This document shows, in pieces, positions 8,259-16,899 of a DNA stretch of 64,000 nucleotides. Below the pieces are notes generated by a model, which was not told the DNA's origin, made no database searches, and saw nothing but the letters and a program-made list of their open reading frames with translations. The translations under genes and the position numbers were made by a program. The stretch's first letter is position 1. Every line of letters starts with the position of its first letter. The DNA is from Fodinibacter sp963833495 (GTDB lineage: Bacteria > Actinomycetota > Actinomycetes > Actinomycetales > Dermatophilaceae): NCBI GenBank assembly GCA_963833495.1, contig CAWHYJ010000022.1:41161-105160 (forward strand), read 5' to 3'.

Positions 8259-10330
8259 CTGGTGCCGACCGGCACGGCGTCGGCATCGGCGACCGGGGCG
8301 TCCTCGCGGACCTCGCCGGCGCCCACCCGCCGCGGCCACCAGAACCGGTCGCCGAGCAGGAGCGCGATGGCCGGCACCAGCACCGTGCGCACCACGAGGG
8401 TGTCGAGCAGCACGCCGACACAGATGACCACACCCAGCTGGGCGAGAACCACCAGCGGCAGCACGCCGAGCACGGCGAACACCGCAGCCAGCAGGATGCC
8501 GGCGCTGGTGATGACGCCGCCCGTGGCGGCAAGCGCGCGGAGCATGCCCTGGTTCGCGCCGTGCCCCTTGGCCTCCTCGGCCGCCCGGGTGACCAGGAAG
8601 ATGTTGTAGTCGACGCCGAGCGCCACGAGGAAGACGAAGGCCAGCAGCGGCACGCCGTCGTCGAGCCGGTCGAAGCCGAGTACCTGGGTGAAGATCACCC
8701 ACGACAGGCCCAGGCTGGCGAGGTAGGTCGCCACGACCGTCGCGACGAGCACCACCGGCGCGACGACCGAGCGCAGCAGCACGGCGAGGGCGACGAGCAC
8801 CAGCAGAAGGATGATCGGGAGGATCACCTGGCGGTCCCTGGCCGACGCCTCGGAGGCATCGAGCGACACTGCCTCGGTGCCGCCGACGTGGGTGTCAGGG
8901 ATGGCGGCCACGGCCTCGCGCATCGCGACCACGGTGTCGGACGCGGCATCCGACCCCGGCTCGGCGTCGATCACGGCGTCGACCTCGGTGACGCCGTTGC
9001 CCGAGGCGCCCACCTTCACGGTGCCGACACCCTCGATGCCGCGCACCGCCGTGGCGACCGCTTCACCGTCACCGCGGGTCATCACGTAGGCCGGGTCGGC
9101 GGCTCCGGCCGGGAAGGACTGCGCCAGCCGCTCCCCCGCGGCGATGGCCTCGGGCTTCTGCAGGAACTGGTCGGCCTGGTCCAGACCGGTCTGGATCTGG
9201 GAGATGCCACCGGCCATGACGCCCAGCAGGATGACGGTCACGGTGACGAACCCGGCGGGGCGCTTGGCCACCGCGTCGCCCACCTTGCGCCAGAACGAGC
9301 GGCCGTCGGCCAGGCCGGTCTCGCCGACGTGGGGCACCTTCGGCCAGAAGATCCAGCGCCCGAACACGACCAGGGCGGCGGGCAGCACGACGAGGGCGAA
9401 GAACGCGGCCACGACGACACCGACCGCACAGGCCAGGCCCAGGCCGCGGGTGGCCGGGAACAGCGACAGCAGCAGGGTGAGCAGGCCGAGAACGACAGTG
9501 GTGGCGCTGGAGAGCACGGCCTCCGCGGTGCGGGTGAGCGCGACCGCCATCGCCTCCCGGCGGTCCTCCATGACCCGCAGCTGGTCGCGGTAGCGGCTGA
9601 TCAGGAGCAGCGCGTAGTCGGTGCCGGCACCGAAGACCAGCACCGACAGGATGCCGATCGTCGACTCGTCCCAGAGCACGCCGAACGTCGCGAGGGTGTG
9701 CGTGGCCAGCACGGCGGCCAGCTGGTCGGCGACTCCGACGACGGTGAGCGGCACCAGCCAGAGGAACGGGCTGCGGTAGGTGATGACGAGCAGGATCGCG
9801 ACGACGGATGCCGTGGCCGCCAGCAGCCGGAAGTTCGCCCCGTCGAAGACGGCGGCGAGGTCGGCCTGGATGGCCGCGGGCCCGGTGACCTGGGCGGTCA
9901 GGCCGTCCGGGAGGTCGGCCTTGGCCGCCGTGCGCAGGTCGGTGACGACGTCGGCGGTCTCGACGGCATCAGAGGTGGTGACCGGGATGAAGACCGTCGC
10001 GGCGGTGCCGTCGTCGGCCACCACTGCGGGTGCGCCGGTGGCGCCGGGCAGCGACTGGGCGCGCTCCTGCACCAGCGCCAGCTCGTCGGGGGTCAGCGGC
10101 TGGTCGCTGCTGTAGAGCACGACGGCGGCCGAGCCCTCGGCCTGCGGCAGCAGGTCGCGCAGCTCGGCGGCCTGGCGGCTGTCGGTGCCGTTGGGCAGGG
10201 CCGCCGTGCCGGTGGCCGGTGACTCGGCCTGCCCGACCAGGCCGATGATCGCGCCGGTGCCGAGGATGGCGAACAGGGCGAGCAGCCCGGCCACCCACTT
10301 TCGGGTGATGAGGTGCGCGAGGCTGCCCAT
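8255..10330 (-). CDS. MMPL/RND family transporter
   Basis: 691 residues with the duplicated RND layout: a first helix at residues 10-32 (WVAGLLALFAILGTGAIIGL), an outer loop to about 165, five helices, a second loop around 385-490, and five more helices ending near 670. Conserved elements include STIGILSVLVFGAGTDYALL and LAFVFLVALGVDYNIFLVTR, the paired GxDY proton-relay segments of MmpL proteins. A proton-driven exporter of lipids or toxic compounds is expected. It runs divergently from a MarR regulator with a palindrome in the 71-bp gap, so it is probably that repressor's target, and it is followed by tspO with overlap. Confidence 0.93.
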   Translation of the reverse strand: MGSLAHLITRKWVAGLLALFAILGTGAIIGLVGQAESPATGTAALPNGTDSRQAAELRDLLPQAEGSAAVVLYSSDQPLTPDELALVQERAQSLPGATGAPAVVADDGTAATVFIPVTTSDAVETADVVTDLRTAAKADLPDGLTAQVTGPAAIQADLAAVFDGANFRLLAATASVVAILLVITYRSPFLWLVPLTVVGVADQLAAVLATHTLATFGVLWDESTIGILSVLVFGAGTDYALLLISRYRDQLRVMEDRREAMAVALTRTAEAVLSSATTVVLGLLTLLLSLFPATRGLGLACAVGVVVAAFFALVVLPAALVVFGRWIFWPKVPHVGETGLADGRSFWRKVGDAVAKRPAGFVTVTVILLGVMAGGISQIQTGLDQADQFLQKPEAIAAGERLAQSFPAGAADPAYVMTRGDGEAVATAVRGIEGVGTVKVGASGNGVTEVDAVIDAEPGSDAASDTVVAMREAVAAIPDTHVGGTEAVSLDASEASARDRQVILPIILLLVLVALAVLLRSVVAPVVLVATVVATYLASLGLSWVIFTQVLGFDRLDDGVPLLAFVFLVALGVDYNIFLVTRAAEEAKGHGANQGMLRALAATGGVITSAGILLAAVFAVLGVLPLVVLAQLGVVICVGVLLDTLVVRTVLVPAIALLLGDRFWWPRRVGAGEVREDAPVADADAVPVGTR

Positions 10331-10364
10331 GTCGTGCTCTCCTTGGTACGGTGTCGGCTGCGTC

Positions 10365-10387
10365 GATGAGTCAACAGGTGATTCATC
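10365..10387. promoter_or_regulatory. Palindromic operator between mmpL and marR
   Basis: GATGAGTC (10365-10372), 7-nt spacer, GATTCATC (10380-10387), an inverted repeat with seven of eight positions matched. It is A+T-richer than its surroundings and lies midway between two divergent starts (10330 and 10402), the usual site of a MarR-family repressor that controls both itself and the adjacent pump. Confidence 0.6.
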
Positions 10388-10401
10388 AAGTTACTCAGTA
10401 G

Positions 10402-10905
10402 GTGAGCGATATTAGGGAGACCGAGGCGACTGACGCAACTTTGTCGAAGGTTCCGACGGACCTGCGCTCCGTCGTGCCCGCCTACCGCGAGTCCGGCTCG
10501 CTCGACGCCCTCCAAGAGCTGGTCGACGTCGCCGCGCTGGTTCCGCACGAGGTCGCCCGCCAGGCCGGCCTGTCGACCTCCGAGCTGCACTCGCTGCGTC
10601 ACCTGATGGACACCCCGATGGGGCCCGTCGAGCTGGCCCGTGCCCTGGGCGTCACGTCCGCGGCGGCCTCCGGGGTCGTCGACCGCCTCGTCGCGCGGGG
10701 ACATGCCCAGCGGCGGCCGCACGCCGACGACGGCCGACGCACCGAGGTCGTCATCACCGAGTCGGGTCGGCTCGAGGTGTTCGTGCGCCTGGCGCCGATG
10801 TTCGCGGCGCTGGCAGAGCTCGACTCGTCGCTCTCCGAGCAGGAGCGCGAGCTGGTCGAGCGCTACCTGCGCGGTGCCACCGCCGCGATGCGCGCTCTGA
10901 TGTGA
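10402..10905 (+). CDS. MarR family transcriptional regulator
   Basis: 167 residues from GTG 10402. The winged helix-turn-helix covers about residues 55-115: SELHSLRHLMDTPMGPVELA, then LGVTSAAASGVVDRLVARGH (recognition helix) and the wing HADDGRRTEVVITESGR. Flanking helices would form the dimer. It is divergent from the MMPL pump with a shared palindromic site, and its stop overlaps the start of the following SDR gene (ATGTGAG). The likely role is ligand-responsive repression of pump and SDR; ligand unknown. Confidence 0.92.
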   Translation: MSDIRETEATDATLSKVPTDLRSVVPAYRESGSLDALQELVDVAALVPHEVARQAGLSTSELHSLRHLMDTPMGPVELARALGVTSAAASGVVDRLVARGHAQRRPHADDGRRTEVVITESGRLEVFVRLAPMFAALAELDSSLSEQERELVERYLRGATAAMRALM

Positions 10906-11900
10906 GCGGGCGCGATGTGGGCGGCCTCGCGCGCGCCGCAGCGAACGCCCTCGACACCGCCCTCGACCGCACGGTGGTGCCCGGCTTCAGCGTGGTCGGG
11001 CACGCCGTGCGGCGACGACTGCCGACCTGGCCCGACGACCCCGCACCCGGCGCCCTGGCCGGGCGGCACGTCGCGGTGACCGGCGCGACGTCAGGGCTGG
11101 GGCGGCGCACCGCCCTGGACCTGGCGGCCCTGGGCGCGACGGTGCACCTGGTGGTGCGGGATGCCGGCCGTGGGGGCCGGCTCGCCGCCGAGGTAGAGGC
11201 CGCGGTCGGGCGCGAAGGAGCGGCCCGGGTGTGGGTGTGCGACGTGTCGGACCTGATCTCCGTGCGGGCGTTCTGCGCGGTCTTCCTGAGCACCGGGATG
11301 CCGCTGCGCGCCCTGGTGCACAACGCCGGGGCGCTGCCGCCGGCCCGTGCGACCTCGCCGCAGGGGCACGAGGGCACCATGGCACTGCACGTGCTCGGAC
11401 CGGTGCTGATGACCGAGCTGTTGCTGCCTTCGCTCGTCGCGGATGCCGGGCGCGTCGTGTTCGTGACCTCGGGGGGCATGTACACCCAGGCCCTGCCGGT
11501 GCTCGACCCCGACTTCGAGCGGGGGGCCTACTCCGGATCCGTCGCCTACGCGCGCAGCAAGCGCGGCCAGGTCGAGCTCCTGCCGGTGCTGGCCCGGCGT
11601 TGGGGCACGGCATCCGCCGTGTCGGTTCACGCGACCCACCCGGGCTGGGCCAGCACCCCCGGCGTGGTCACCTCGCTCCCCCGGTTCGCCGCCACCATGC
11701 GACCCGTACTGCGCTCCGACAGCGCCGGCACGGACACGACGACGTGGCTGGTCGCCACCGAGCCGGCACCGGCATCCGGGCTGCTCTGGCACGACCGTCG
11801 GGTGCGCCCGACGAGCGTGCTCGGGCGCACCCGACCCACGGAGCAGGAGCGAGAGGCGTTCTGGCAGTGGGTGGTCGGCGCTACGGGCCTGCCTGCTTGA
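10902..11900 (+). CDS. Short-chain dehydrogenase/reductase (DHRS12-like)
   Basis: 332 residues. A Rossmann fold begins after a 55-residue N-terminal extension: TGATSGLG at 60-67, VHNAGALPPA, and the catalytic Y216-x3-K220 in SVAYARSKRG preceded by VVFVTSGGMYT. After the catalytic site, THPGWASTPGV matches the PG motif of classical SDRs. The overall pattern, including the extension and the ThePGW stretch, resembles the eukaryotic DHRS12 type; substrate unknown. The GTG start overlaps the marR stop, so it is co-transcribed with and probably controlled by MarR. Confidence 0.9.
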   Translation: MSGRDVGGLARAAANALDTALDRTVVPGFSVVGHAVRRRLPTWPDDPAPGALAGRHVAVTGATSGLGRRTALDLAALGATVHLVVRDAGRGGRLAAEVEAAVGREGAARVWVCDVSDLISVRAFCAVFLSTGMPLRALVHNAGALPPARATSPQGHEGTMALHVLGPVLMTELLLPSLVADAGRVVFVTSGGMYTQALPVLDPDFERGAYSGSVAYARSKRGQVELLPVLARRWGTASAVSVHATHPGWASTPGVVTSLPRFAATMRPVLRSDSAGTDTTTWLVATEPAPASGLLWHDRRVRPTSVLGRTRPTEQEREAFWQWVVGATGLPA

Positions 11901-11910
11901 CGGGTCTCCG

Positions 11911-11926
11911 CGCCGCGTACGCGGCG
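11911..11926. terminator. 16-bp perfect palindrome after the SDR gene
   Basis: CGCCGCGTACGCGGCG is a perfect palindrome 11 nt after the SDR stop. With no T tract it is only a terminator candidate. The remaining gap to 12250 holds a CebR-like box (12025-12038), a -10-like TACTGT near 12071 and no other gene that I could find. Confidence 0.35.
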
Positions 11927-12024
11927 GGAACGGCTCGGGGACAGGGTGCTTGGGAGGGGTGTCGGACTCGCCCCGCTGCGGTCAGTCTCCCCCGCGACCG
12001 GATGCCGTGACGAGCGACCGGGTC

Positions 12025-12038
12025 TGGGAGCGCTCTTA
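12025..12038. promoter_or_regulatory. CebR/CelR-like operator upstream of the GH16 glucanase
   Basis: TGGGAGCGCTCTTA matches 12 of 14 positions of the palindrome TGGGAGCGCTCCCA, which LacI-family CebR/CelR repressors bind in streptomycetes and Thermobifida to control cello-oligosaccharide and beta-glucan genes. It sits 213 bp before a secreted GH16 glucanase, a functionally fitting target. No LacI gene is in the window, so the regulator would be encoded elsewhere. Confidence 0.5.
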
Positions 12039-12250
12039 CTGCTCCGCTGGCAACGCCCTCCACACTCCAATACTGTGCGAGTGCGGGGATGAGGTCCTTT
12101 CGAGGCACCGGGGCAGCCATGGGCAGCACACGGGGGCACCGAAGGGAAGCGAGGAGGCTCGTACGGGGGTCATCGGAGGTCGTGGACGGCCCGACCCAGC
12201 AGGCAGACACGCTGCCGACCCACACACGCTTCACCGACCAAGGAATCCTC

Positions 12251-13564
12251 ATGCCCGCACGACGAAAACTGTTCCGACACACCAGCACACTGCTCCTGCC
12301 CGCCGTTGTCGTGGCCGGCGTGCTGCTCGCTCCCGTCGCCGTCCACGCCGCCACCACCGCCACGGCGGCGACGACGGTCTTCCACGACGACTTCACCGGG
12401 TCCAGCCTCGACCTCGGCAAGTGGCTCTACACGAACGGCACGGCCTACCCCGGCGGCCCCGACCGGTTCGGGACCGGCGAGGAGGAGATCAACCGGCCCG
12501 AGAACACGACGGTGGCGAACGGCGAGCTGGTCATCACGCCGACCCGCGAAGGCGCGCAGTGGTACTCCTCGCGCATCGAGTCACGAGCCGACTTCGTACC
12601 CGCGCCCGGTCAGAGCATGACGGTCAGCTCCGAGCTGGCCCTGCCGGACGTCACCGGCCCTGCGGCACAGGGTTACTGGCCTGCGTTCTGGATGCTCAGC
12701 TCGCACCTGCGCACCGACCGGTGGAGCTGGCCGGCCAACGGTGAGTTCGACATCGCCGAGAGCGTGAACGGACTGCCCTTCTCCAACAGCGTGCTGCACT
12801 GTGACGTCTGGGGTGGCGCGTGCCAGGACCCGGAGGGCATCAACACCGGCGGCCTGCCGTGCGCTGCCACCTCGTGCTGGGGCAACTTCCACACCTACGG
12901 CTTCCAGTGGGACCGGACTCGCACACCCGAGGTCATGACGTGGTCCATCGACGGCGCCGCGACCCTGTCGCTGCGGTCCGATGACCCCCGCCTGGCCGGG
13001 GCCGTCTGGAACAACATCGCCGCGTACGGGCAGAACATCATCCTCAATGTCGCGATCTCCGGGGCGTACCCGCAGAAGAAGGGCGGCGACGCCACTCCCG
13101 CCACCGAGCCCGGTCACCCGATGCGGGTCAGGTACGTGGATGTCACGATGAGCGGCGCCACCACTCCGCCGCCGACCCCCACCCCGACTCCCTCGGTGAC
13201 CCCGACCTCGTCGGTCACCCCGAGTCCCACCCCGTCGGTCACCCCGACTCCCACCCCGTCGGTGACCCCGACCGTGGTCTGCCCGCCGGTGCCGACGACC
13301 CCGCCACCGACGGCTCCGACAACCAGTTCCGGGCCGAGCAACCTCACGGTGACCGCCCTCGAGCGCGACCACATCACCCTGAAGTGGGACGGTGACCCCA
13401 CTGCGACGTACGAGCTGCTCCGGGCAGGCATCCCCGTCCAGCGGGTCACGGGCACCACGGCCACCGACGCGGGCCTGCTTCCGAACACCGTCTACATCGA
13501 GGCCGTGCGGCTTGCGGGGACCGACCTGCGCACACCGGACATCAGCCTGAAGACCAACCCCTGA
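12251..13564 (+). CDS. Secreted GH16 beta-glucanase with C-terminal FN3-like domain
   Basis: 437 residues from ATG 12251, preceded by AAGGAATCCTC. A signal peptide (to about residue 36, ending VAVHAATTA) is followed by a GH16 beta-sandwich of about 260 residues. The retaining catalytic motif E165-F-D-I-A-E170 lies in ANGEFDIAESVNG, so nucleophile and acid/base are both present; the family hydrolyses beta-1,3 or mixed beta-glucans (laminarinase/lichenase). A Pro/Thr/Ser-rich linker (about 308-355) leads to a fibronectin-III-like module of about 80 residues. Four cysteines near 200-220 (CDVWGGACQD, CAATSCWG) probably form disulfides. A CebR-like box upstream suggests glucan induction. Confidence 0.93.
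   Translation: MPARRKLFRHTSTLLLPAVVVAGVLLAPVAVHAATTATAATTVFHDDFTGSSLDLGKWLYTNGTAYPGGPDRFGTGEEEINRPENTTVANGELVITPTREGAQWYSSRIESRADFVPAPGQSMTVSSELALPDVTGPAAQGYWPAFWMLSSHLRTDRWSWPANGEFDIAESVNGLPFSNSVLHCDVWGGACQDPEGINTGGLPCAATSCWGNFHTYGFQWDRTRTPEVMTWSIDGAATLSLRSDDPRLAGAVWNNIAAYGQNIILNVAISGAYPQKKGGDATPATEPGHPMRVRYVDVTMSGATTPPPTPTPTPSVTPTSSVTPSPTPSVTPTPTPSVTPTVVCPPVPTTPPPTAPTTSSGPSNLTVTALERDHITLKWDGDPTATYELLRAGIPVQRVTGTTATDAGLLPNTVYIEAVRLAGTDLRTPDISLKTNP
13173..13271 (+). repeat. In-frame Pro/Thr/Ser linker repeat
   Basis: Imperfect tandem copies of a 24-30 nt unit related to ACCCCGTCGGTCACCCCGAC encode PTPSVTP-type repeats of the flexible linker between the GH16 and FN3-like domains. Such stretches are prone to copy-number change. 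Confidence 0.7.
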
Positions 13565-13579
13565 CCCCTGCCGTCAGCG

Positions 13580-13605
13580 GTCGTGCTCACCGTCGCGAGC
13601 ACGAC
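13580..13605 (+). terminator. Hairpin after the GH16 gene
   Basis: GTCGTGCTC and GAGCACGAC, nine perfect base pairs around an 8-nt loop, start 16 nt after the GH16 stop. A second hairpin (CCGGGCA/TGCCCGG, about 13623-13648) follows. There is no T tract. Confidence 0.5.
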
Positions 13606-13776
13606 GCCGCGGCAGGTCGGTGGCCGGGCATCCCCGCGGGTGCCCGGTCACCCGCGCTGGGTGACGAGCCGCGGCGCGAACGTCCCTACTCTCGGGCGTG
13701 ACGCGGTGCCTGCCGTGGGCCGGGATGACCGACGGCGTCCGGGTGCCGCGCGGATCATCGGACGAGGACCACGACC

Positions 13777-15360
13777 ATGAGCAGCACTCCCACCGGGCCC
13801 ACCCCGACGCCGAACCGCCGCAAGGCCAAGGCGGTCGAGACGGATGGGACGGCGCCGGACACCCCCACCCACGACGTCCCGGCAGACGGTGTCGACACTG
13901 AGCCGGTGGAGCCGGTGGAGCCGGTGGAGCCGGTGGAGTCGGTGGGCGCCGGGCCGGAGCCGGCCGCGGCCCCCGCCGGTGACCTCACGAGCGACGAGCG
14001 CGCCGAGCTGGTGCGCCTGCGCGCCCAGGTGGCGGCGACGCAGGCCCTCCCGCAGTCGGTCGTCCTGACGACGGCCGAGCCGGCCCGCCGGCACCGTGGC
14101 CGCTGGGCCGGGGCGATGGTGCTCCTCCTGATCGCCGCGTTGCTCGCACCGTTGTCAGCGCTGGCGAACTGGTCACGCTCCACCCTGCTCGACCAGGACA
14201 AGTACCTCGCCATGGTCGCGCCGCTGGCGAAGGACCCCGCCGTGCAGAAGGAGGTCTCGCTGCGGATCACCAACGCCGTCTTCGAGCAGCTCAAGGTCAA
14301 GCAGCTGACGGCGCAGACGCTCGATGCCATCGCCGCCCGGCCGCGCGTCGCCGGCGTCGCCGACCAGCTCCCGGTGCAGCTGTCGACCTTCGCCGAGCCC
14401 ATCTCCAACGCGATCTACGGCTTCACCGAGGACCAGGTGGCCAAGCTCGTGGCCTCGAGCGCCTTCCAGGACGCGTGGGTCGCCGCGAACCGCGAAGCCC
14501 ACGCCGGGCTGGTCGCCGCGCTCACGGGGCAGACGAGCACCAACGGGGTCGTGGTGTCGAAGGGCCAGGTGGCGGTCAACCTCGGCCCGTTCATCGAGCA
14601 GATCAAGCCGATCCTGATCCAGCGCGGAGTGCCGTTCGCGGACAAGATCCCGGTGGTCAACGCCCAGTTCGTCGTGCTGCAGAGCGAAGCGCTGGCGCAG
14701 GCCCAGAGCGCCGTCCGGCTGCTCGACCTGCTGCGGGTGGTGCTGCCCGTCCTGGCCCTGCTCGCCCTCGTCGCCGGCGTGGCCCTGGCGCCGGCCCACC
14801 GCCGGGCGCTGGTCATCGGCGCATCGATGATCGTCGGCACGCTGGTGCTGCTGCTGCTCAGCGTGCAGATCGGGCGGGCGCTCTACCTCGACGACCTCGA
14901 GAAGGTCCTGCTCGTGCCACAGGTGGCCACCGTGCTCTTCGACGACGTGACGACGCCGCTGCGGGTGTGGGTGCGCTCGTCGGCGATGCTCTTCCTGCTC
15001 ATCGCGCTGGCGGCCTGGGCCGCCGGCCCGTCGAGCGCGGCCAGGGCGGTGCGGTCGGTGCCGGCCCGGCTGTCCGGGATGACGAGTGCCCCGACCGGCG
15101 CCCTGGGCTCGGCGAGCCGCTTTGTCGCACACAACGTCGTCGTGCTCCGCGCGGTGGTGGGCGGCCTGGCCGTGCTGGCCGTGCTCGTCGGCGACCGCCC
15201 GAGCGCCGGGACCCTGCTGCTCATCGCGGTGCTCACCGCGCTGGCGCTCGTGGTGCTCGAGGTACTGCGCCGGTGGGGTGCCGGTGGGGCGGGCGACGAC
15301 GCGCTCGGCGATGCCGTGGTGCCCGAGGAGGCCGTGGCGGCGCCGGGAGCACCGGCCTAG
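13777..15360 (+). CDS. Uncharacterised multi-pass membrane protein
   Basis: 527 residues. Residues 1-105 are hydrophilic, with a PVE tandem repeat, then a helix with E-L-V-R-L-R-A-Q character. One membrane span at about 112-130 is followed by a predicted outer domain of about 180 residues (DPAVQKEVSLRITNAVFEQL, VQLSTFAEPISNAIYGFTED) and then at least six further spans (about 310-335, 345-365, 403-425, 450-475, 480-500). No enzyme motif recognised; the extracytoplasmic part with repeated alpha-helical segments recurs in actinobacterial 'integral membrane proteins' of unknown role. The stop codon overlaps that of the convergent gene 15357-15587. Confidence 0.85.
   Translation: MSSTPTGPTPTPNRRKAKAVETDGTAPDTPTHDVPADGVDTEPVEPVEPVEPVESVGAGPEPAAAPAGDLTSDERAELVRLRAQVAATQALPQSVVLTTAEPARRHRGRWAGAMVLLLIAALLAPLSALANWSRSTLLDQDKYLAMVAPLAKDPAVQKEVSLRITNAVFEQLKVKQLTAQTLDAIAARPRVAGVADQLPVQLSTFAEPISNAIYGFTEDQVAKLVASSAFQDAWVAANREAHAGLVAALTGQTSTNGVVVSKGQVAVNLGPFIEQIKPILIQRGVPFADKIPVVNAQFVVLQSEALAQAQSAVRLLDLLRVVLPVLALLALVAGVALAPAHRRALVIGASMIVGTLVLLLLSVQIGRALYLDDLEKVLLVPQVATVLFDDVTTPLRVWVRSSAMLFLLIALAAWAAGPSSAARAVRSVPARLSGMTSAPTGALGSASRFVAHNVVVLRAVVGGLAVLAVLVGDRPSAGTLLLIAVLTALALVVLEVLRRWGAGGAGDDALGDAVVPEEAVAAPGAPA
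13900..13944 (+). repeat. Five 9-bp tandem repeats (GAGCCGGTG)
   Basis: Four exact copies of GAGCCGGTG and a fifth with one change, in frame, encoding Glu-Pro-Val repeats in the cytoplasmic tail of the membrane protein. Likely slippage-prone. Confidence 0.9.
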
Positions 15361-15587
15361 CGGCGGCGGCCGACGAGCAGGTAGGCGGCGGGCAGCAGGC
15401 CCGCGGAGTTGACCACGGCCAGCCCCAGGGCCCAGGCCGCCTTGGGGCCGTTGACCTCGTCGACCGGGCGGTTCTTCAGGTCGATCAGGGCCCAGGTGCG
15501 CATTCCCGCGTCGAACACGCCGACCGTGATCATCAGGCGCTTGCGCGCGGGAGGGAGCTCGTCCCACTTCTGTCGGGCCGTGTGCAC
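15357..15587 (-). CDS. Small membrane protein of unknown function
   Basis: 76 residues from GTG 15587, behind a strong AGGAGGTCAGCG ribosome site. A basic N-terminus (TARQKWDELPPARKRLMI) precedes two probable membrane helices (ITVGVFDAGMRTWALIDL; KAAWALGLAVVNSAGLLPAA), and the tail is GRRR. It resembles the short 'DUF5652/PLDc_N-like' two-helix proteins only loosely. It ends on top of the stop of the convergent membrane gene. Confidence 0.75.
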   Translation of the reverse strand: MHTARQKWDELPPARKRLMITVGVFDAGMRTWALIDLKNRPVDEVNGPKAAWALGLAVVNSAGLLPAAYLLVGRRR

Positions 15588-15602
15588 CGCTGACCTCCTG
15601 TC

Positions 15603-16133
15603 TCAGGCGTCGTCGCGGCAGACGTGGAAGCGCTCGAGGCGCGCCTCGCCGAACGCGAGGTCCGACCACCGGCCGGAGTAGTGCAGCACCGCGACTGCGC
15701 AGGTCGGGAACCCCTCCGCCATCTTGCGGTGGCCCTCGACGCTGCCGTCACCGTCGCAGAGCAGCTCGGCGAGCGAGGGGATGCCGGGGGCGTGTCCGAC
15801 GACCATGAGCACGTCGGCGTCCTCGTCGGCCTCGTGGATGACCTCGAGCAGCCGCTCCGGTGTGGCGAGGTAGACGCGCCGGTCGAGGTGCACCTCGGTC
15901 TCGGGGCACCCGCTCGCCCACACGCTCTCGGTGGTCTGCTGGGTGCGCTCGGAGGTGGAGCAGAGCACCTCGTCGATGCCGATGCCGTGCTCGACCAGCC
16001 AGTGCCCGGCCGCGGTGGCGTCGCGCCGGCCGCGCTTGGTGAGCTGTCGCTCGTGGTCGTTGTCCCAACCCTGCTGCTCTGCCTTCGCGTGTCGGAGGAG
16101 GACGAGGGTGCGGTCCTGCGCTGCACGGGTCAT
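15603..16133 (-). CDS. sixA: SixA-like phosphohistidine phosphatase (histidine phosphatase family)
   Basis: 176 residues from ATG 16133. The catalytic RHG-type motif is VLLRHAKAE (LRHAKAE is typical of SixA), with second-site CSTSERTQQTTESV, and the later His in MVVGHAPGIPSLAELL. SixA-type enzymes dephosphorylate histidine phosphotransfer proteins; small actinobacterial members are largely uncharacterised. An upstream ATG in frame at 16193 would add 20 basic residues and is less likely; a CATGAT hexamer ends 6 nt before ATG 16133, allowing a leaderless start. Confidence 0.88.
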   Translation of the reverse strand: MTRAAQDRTLVLLRHAKAEQQGWDNDHERQLTKRGRRDATAAGHWLVEHGIGIDEVLCSTSERTQQTTESVWASGCPETEVHLDRRVYLATPERLLEVIHEADEDADVLMVVGHAPGIPSLAELLCDGDGSVEGHRKMAEGFPTCAVAVLHYSGRWSDLAFGEARLERFHVCRDDA

Positions 16134-16252
16134 ACCCCGATCATGCACCCCCCGGTTCACCGCTGTCCTCCACCCCCGTGCCTTCTGGGTCACCCCGGGC
16201 TAGGTTGGCCCAGAGCCCGGAGCCGGTCCGCGGCCGCACGGAAGGGGACCCG

Positions 16253-16897
16253 GTGTCAGCAGTCGACGACATCCTTGGCGCACTACCCGCACAGCAGATC
16301 TCGCAGCAGGTGGGCGCGTCGCCCGACGAGGTGCGCACCGCCGCTGCGGCAGTGCTCCCGGCCCTGCTCGGTGGGCTGCAGGCCAACGCCGGCGACCCCG
16401 CGGGAGCGGGCTCCATCCTCCAGGCCCTGGGCCAGCACGACGACGACCTGCTCACCGGTGGCGCCGACCTGTCCGCCATCGACGAGCAGGACGGCAGCGC
16501 CATCGCGAGCCACATCTTCGGTGACCAGCAGGACGAGGTGGCCAACCGGCTCGGAGGTCTCCCGGCCGTGGGCGGCTCAGGCGCCGGTGGCGACCTGGTC
16601 AAGAAGCTGCTGCCCATCCTCGCCCCGATGGTGCTGTCCTGGCTCGCCAACAAGGTGCTCAAGGGTGGCGGCGGCACGGCATCCGCGCAGCCGGCCGGCC
16701 CCACACCCTCGCTGCCCGGTGGCGGTGGTGGCAGCACGCCGGGGTCGCTCGAGGACATGCTCAAGGACGTGCTCGGCGGCGCGGTGAGCGGTGGCTCGGG
16801 GGGCTCGTCAGCCGGCGCCGAGGCATCGGCCGGTTTCGACCCCGGCAGCATCATCGGCGACGTGCTCGGCGGCATCCTCGGCGGCGGCCGACGCTGA
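16253..16897 (+). CDS. DUF937 family protein
   Basis: 214 residues from GTG 16253, preceded by GAAGGGGACCCG. Residues 1-125 match the helical DUF937 pattern: VDDILGALPAQQISQQVGAS, VRTAAAAVLPALLGGLQANA, SHIFGDQQDEVANRLGG, KKLLPILAPMVLSWLANKVL. The remainder is Gly/Ser-rich, ending in repeated GGILGGGRR-like turns. Homologues elsewhere (YidB type) affect stress or surface traits, but no biochemical role is established. It converges on the GH67-like gene with a 2-nt gap. Confidence 0.8.
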   Translation: MSAVDDILGALPAQQISQQVGASPDEVRTAAAAVLPALLGGLQANAGDPAGAGSILQALGQHDDDLLTGGADLSAIDEQDGSAIASHIFGDQQDEVANRLGGLPAVGGSGAGGDLVKKLLPILAPMVLSWLANKVLKGGGGTASAQPAGPTPSLPGGGGGSTPGSLEDMLKDVLGGAVSGGSGGSSAGAEASAGFDPGSIIGDVLGGILGGGRR

Positions 16898-16899
16898 GG

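Noticed and set aside
13173..13271. Pro/Thr repeat as an extragenic tandem repeat
   Set aside because: It is in frame and encodes a domain linker of the GH16 protein.
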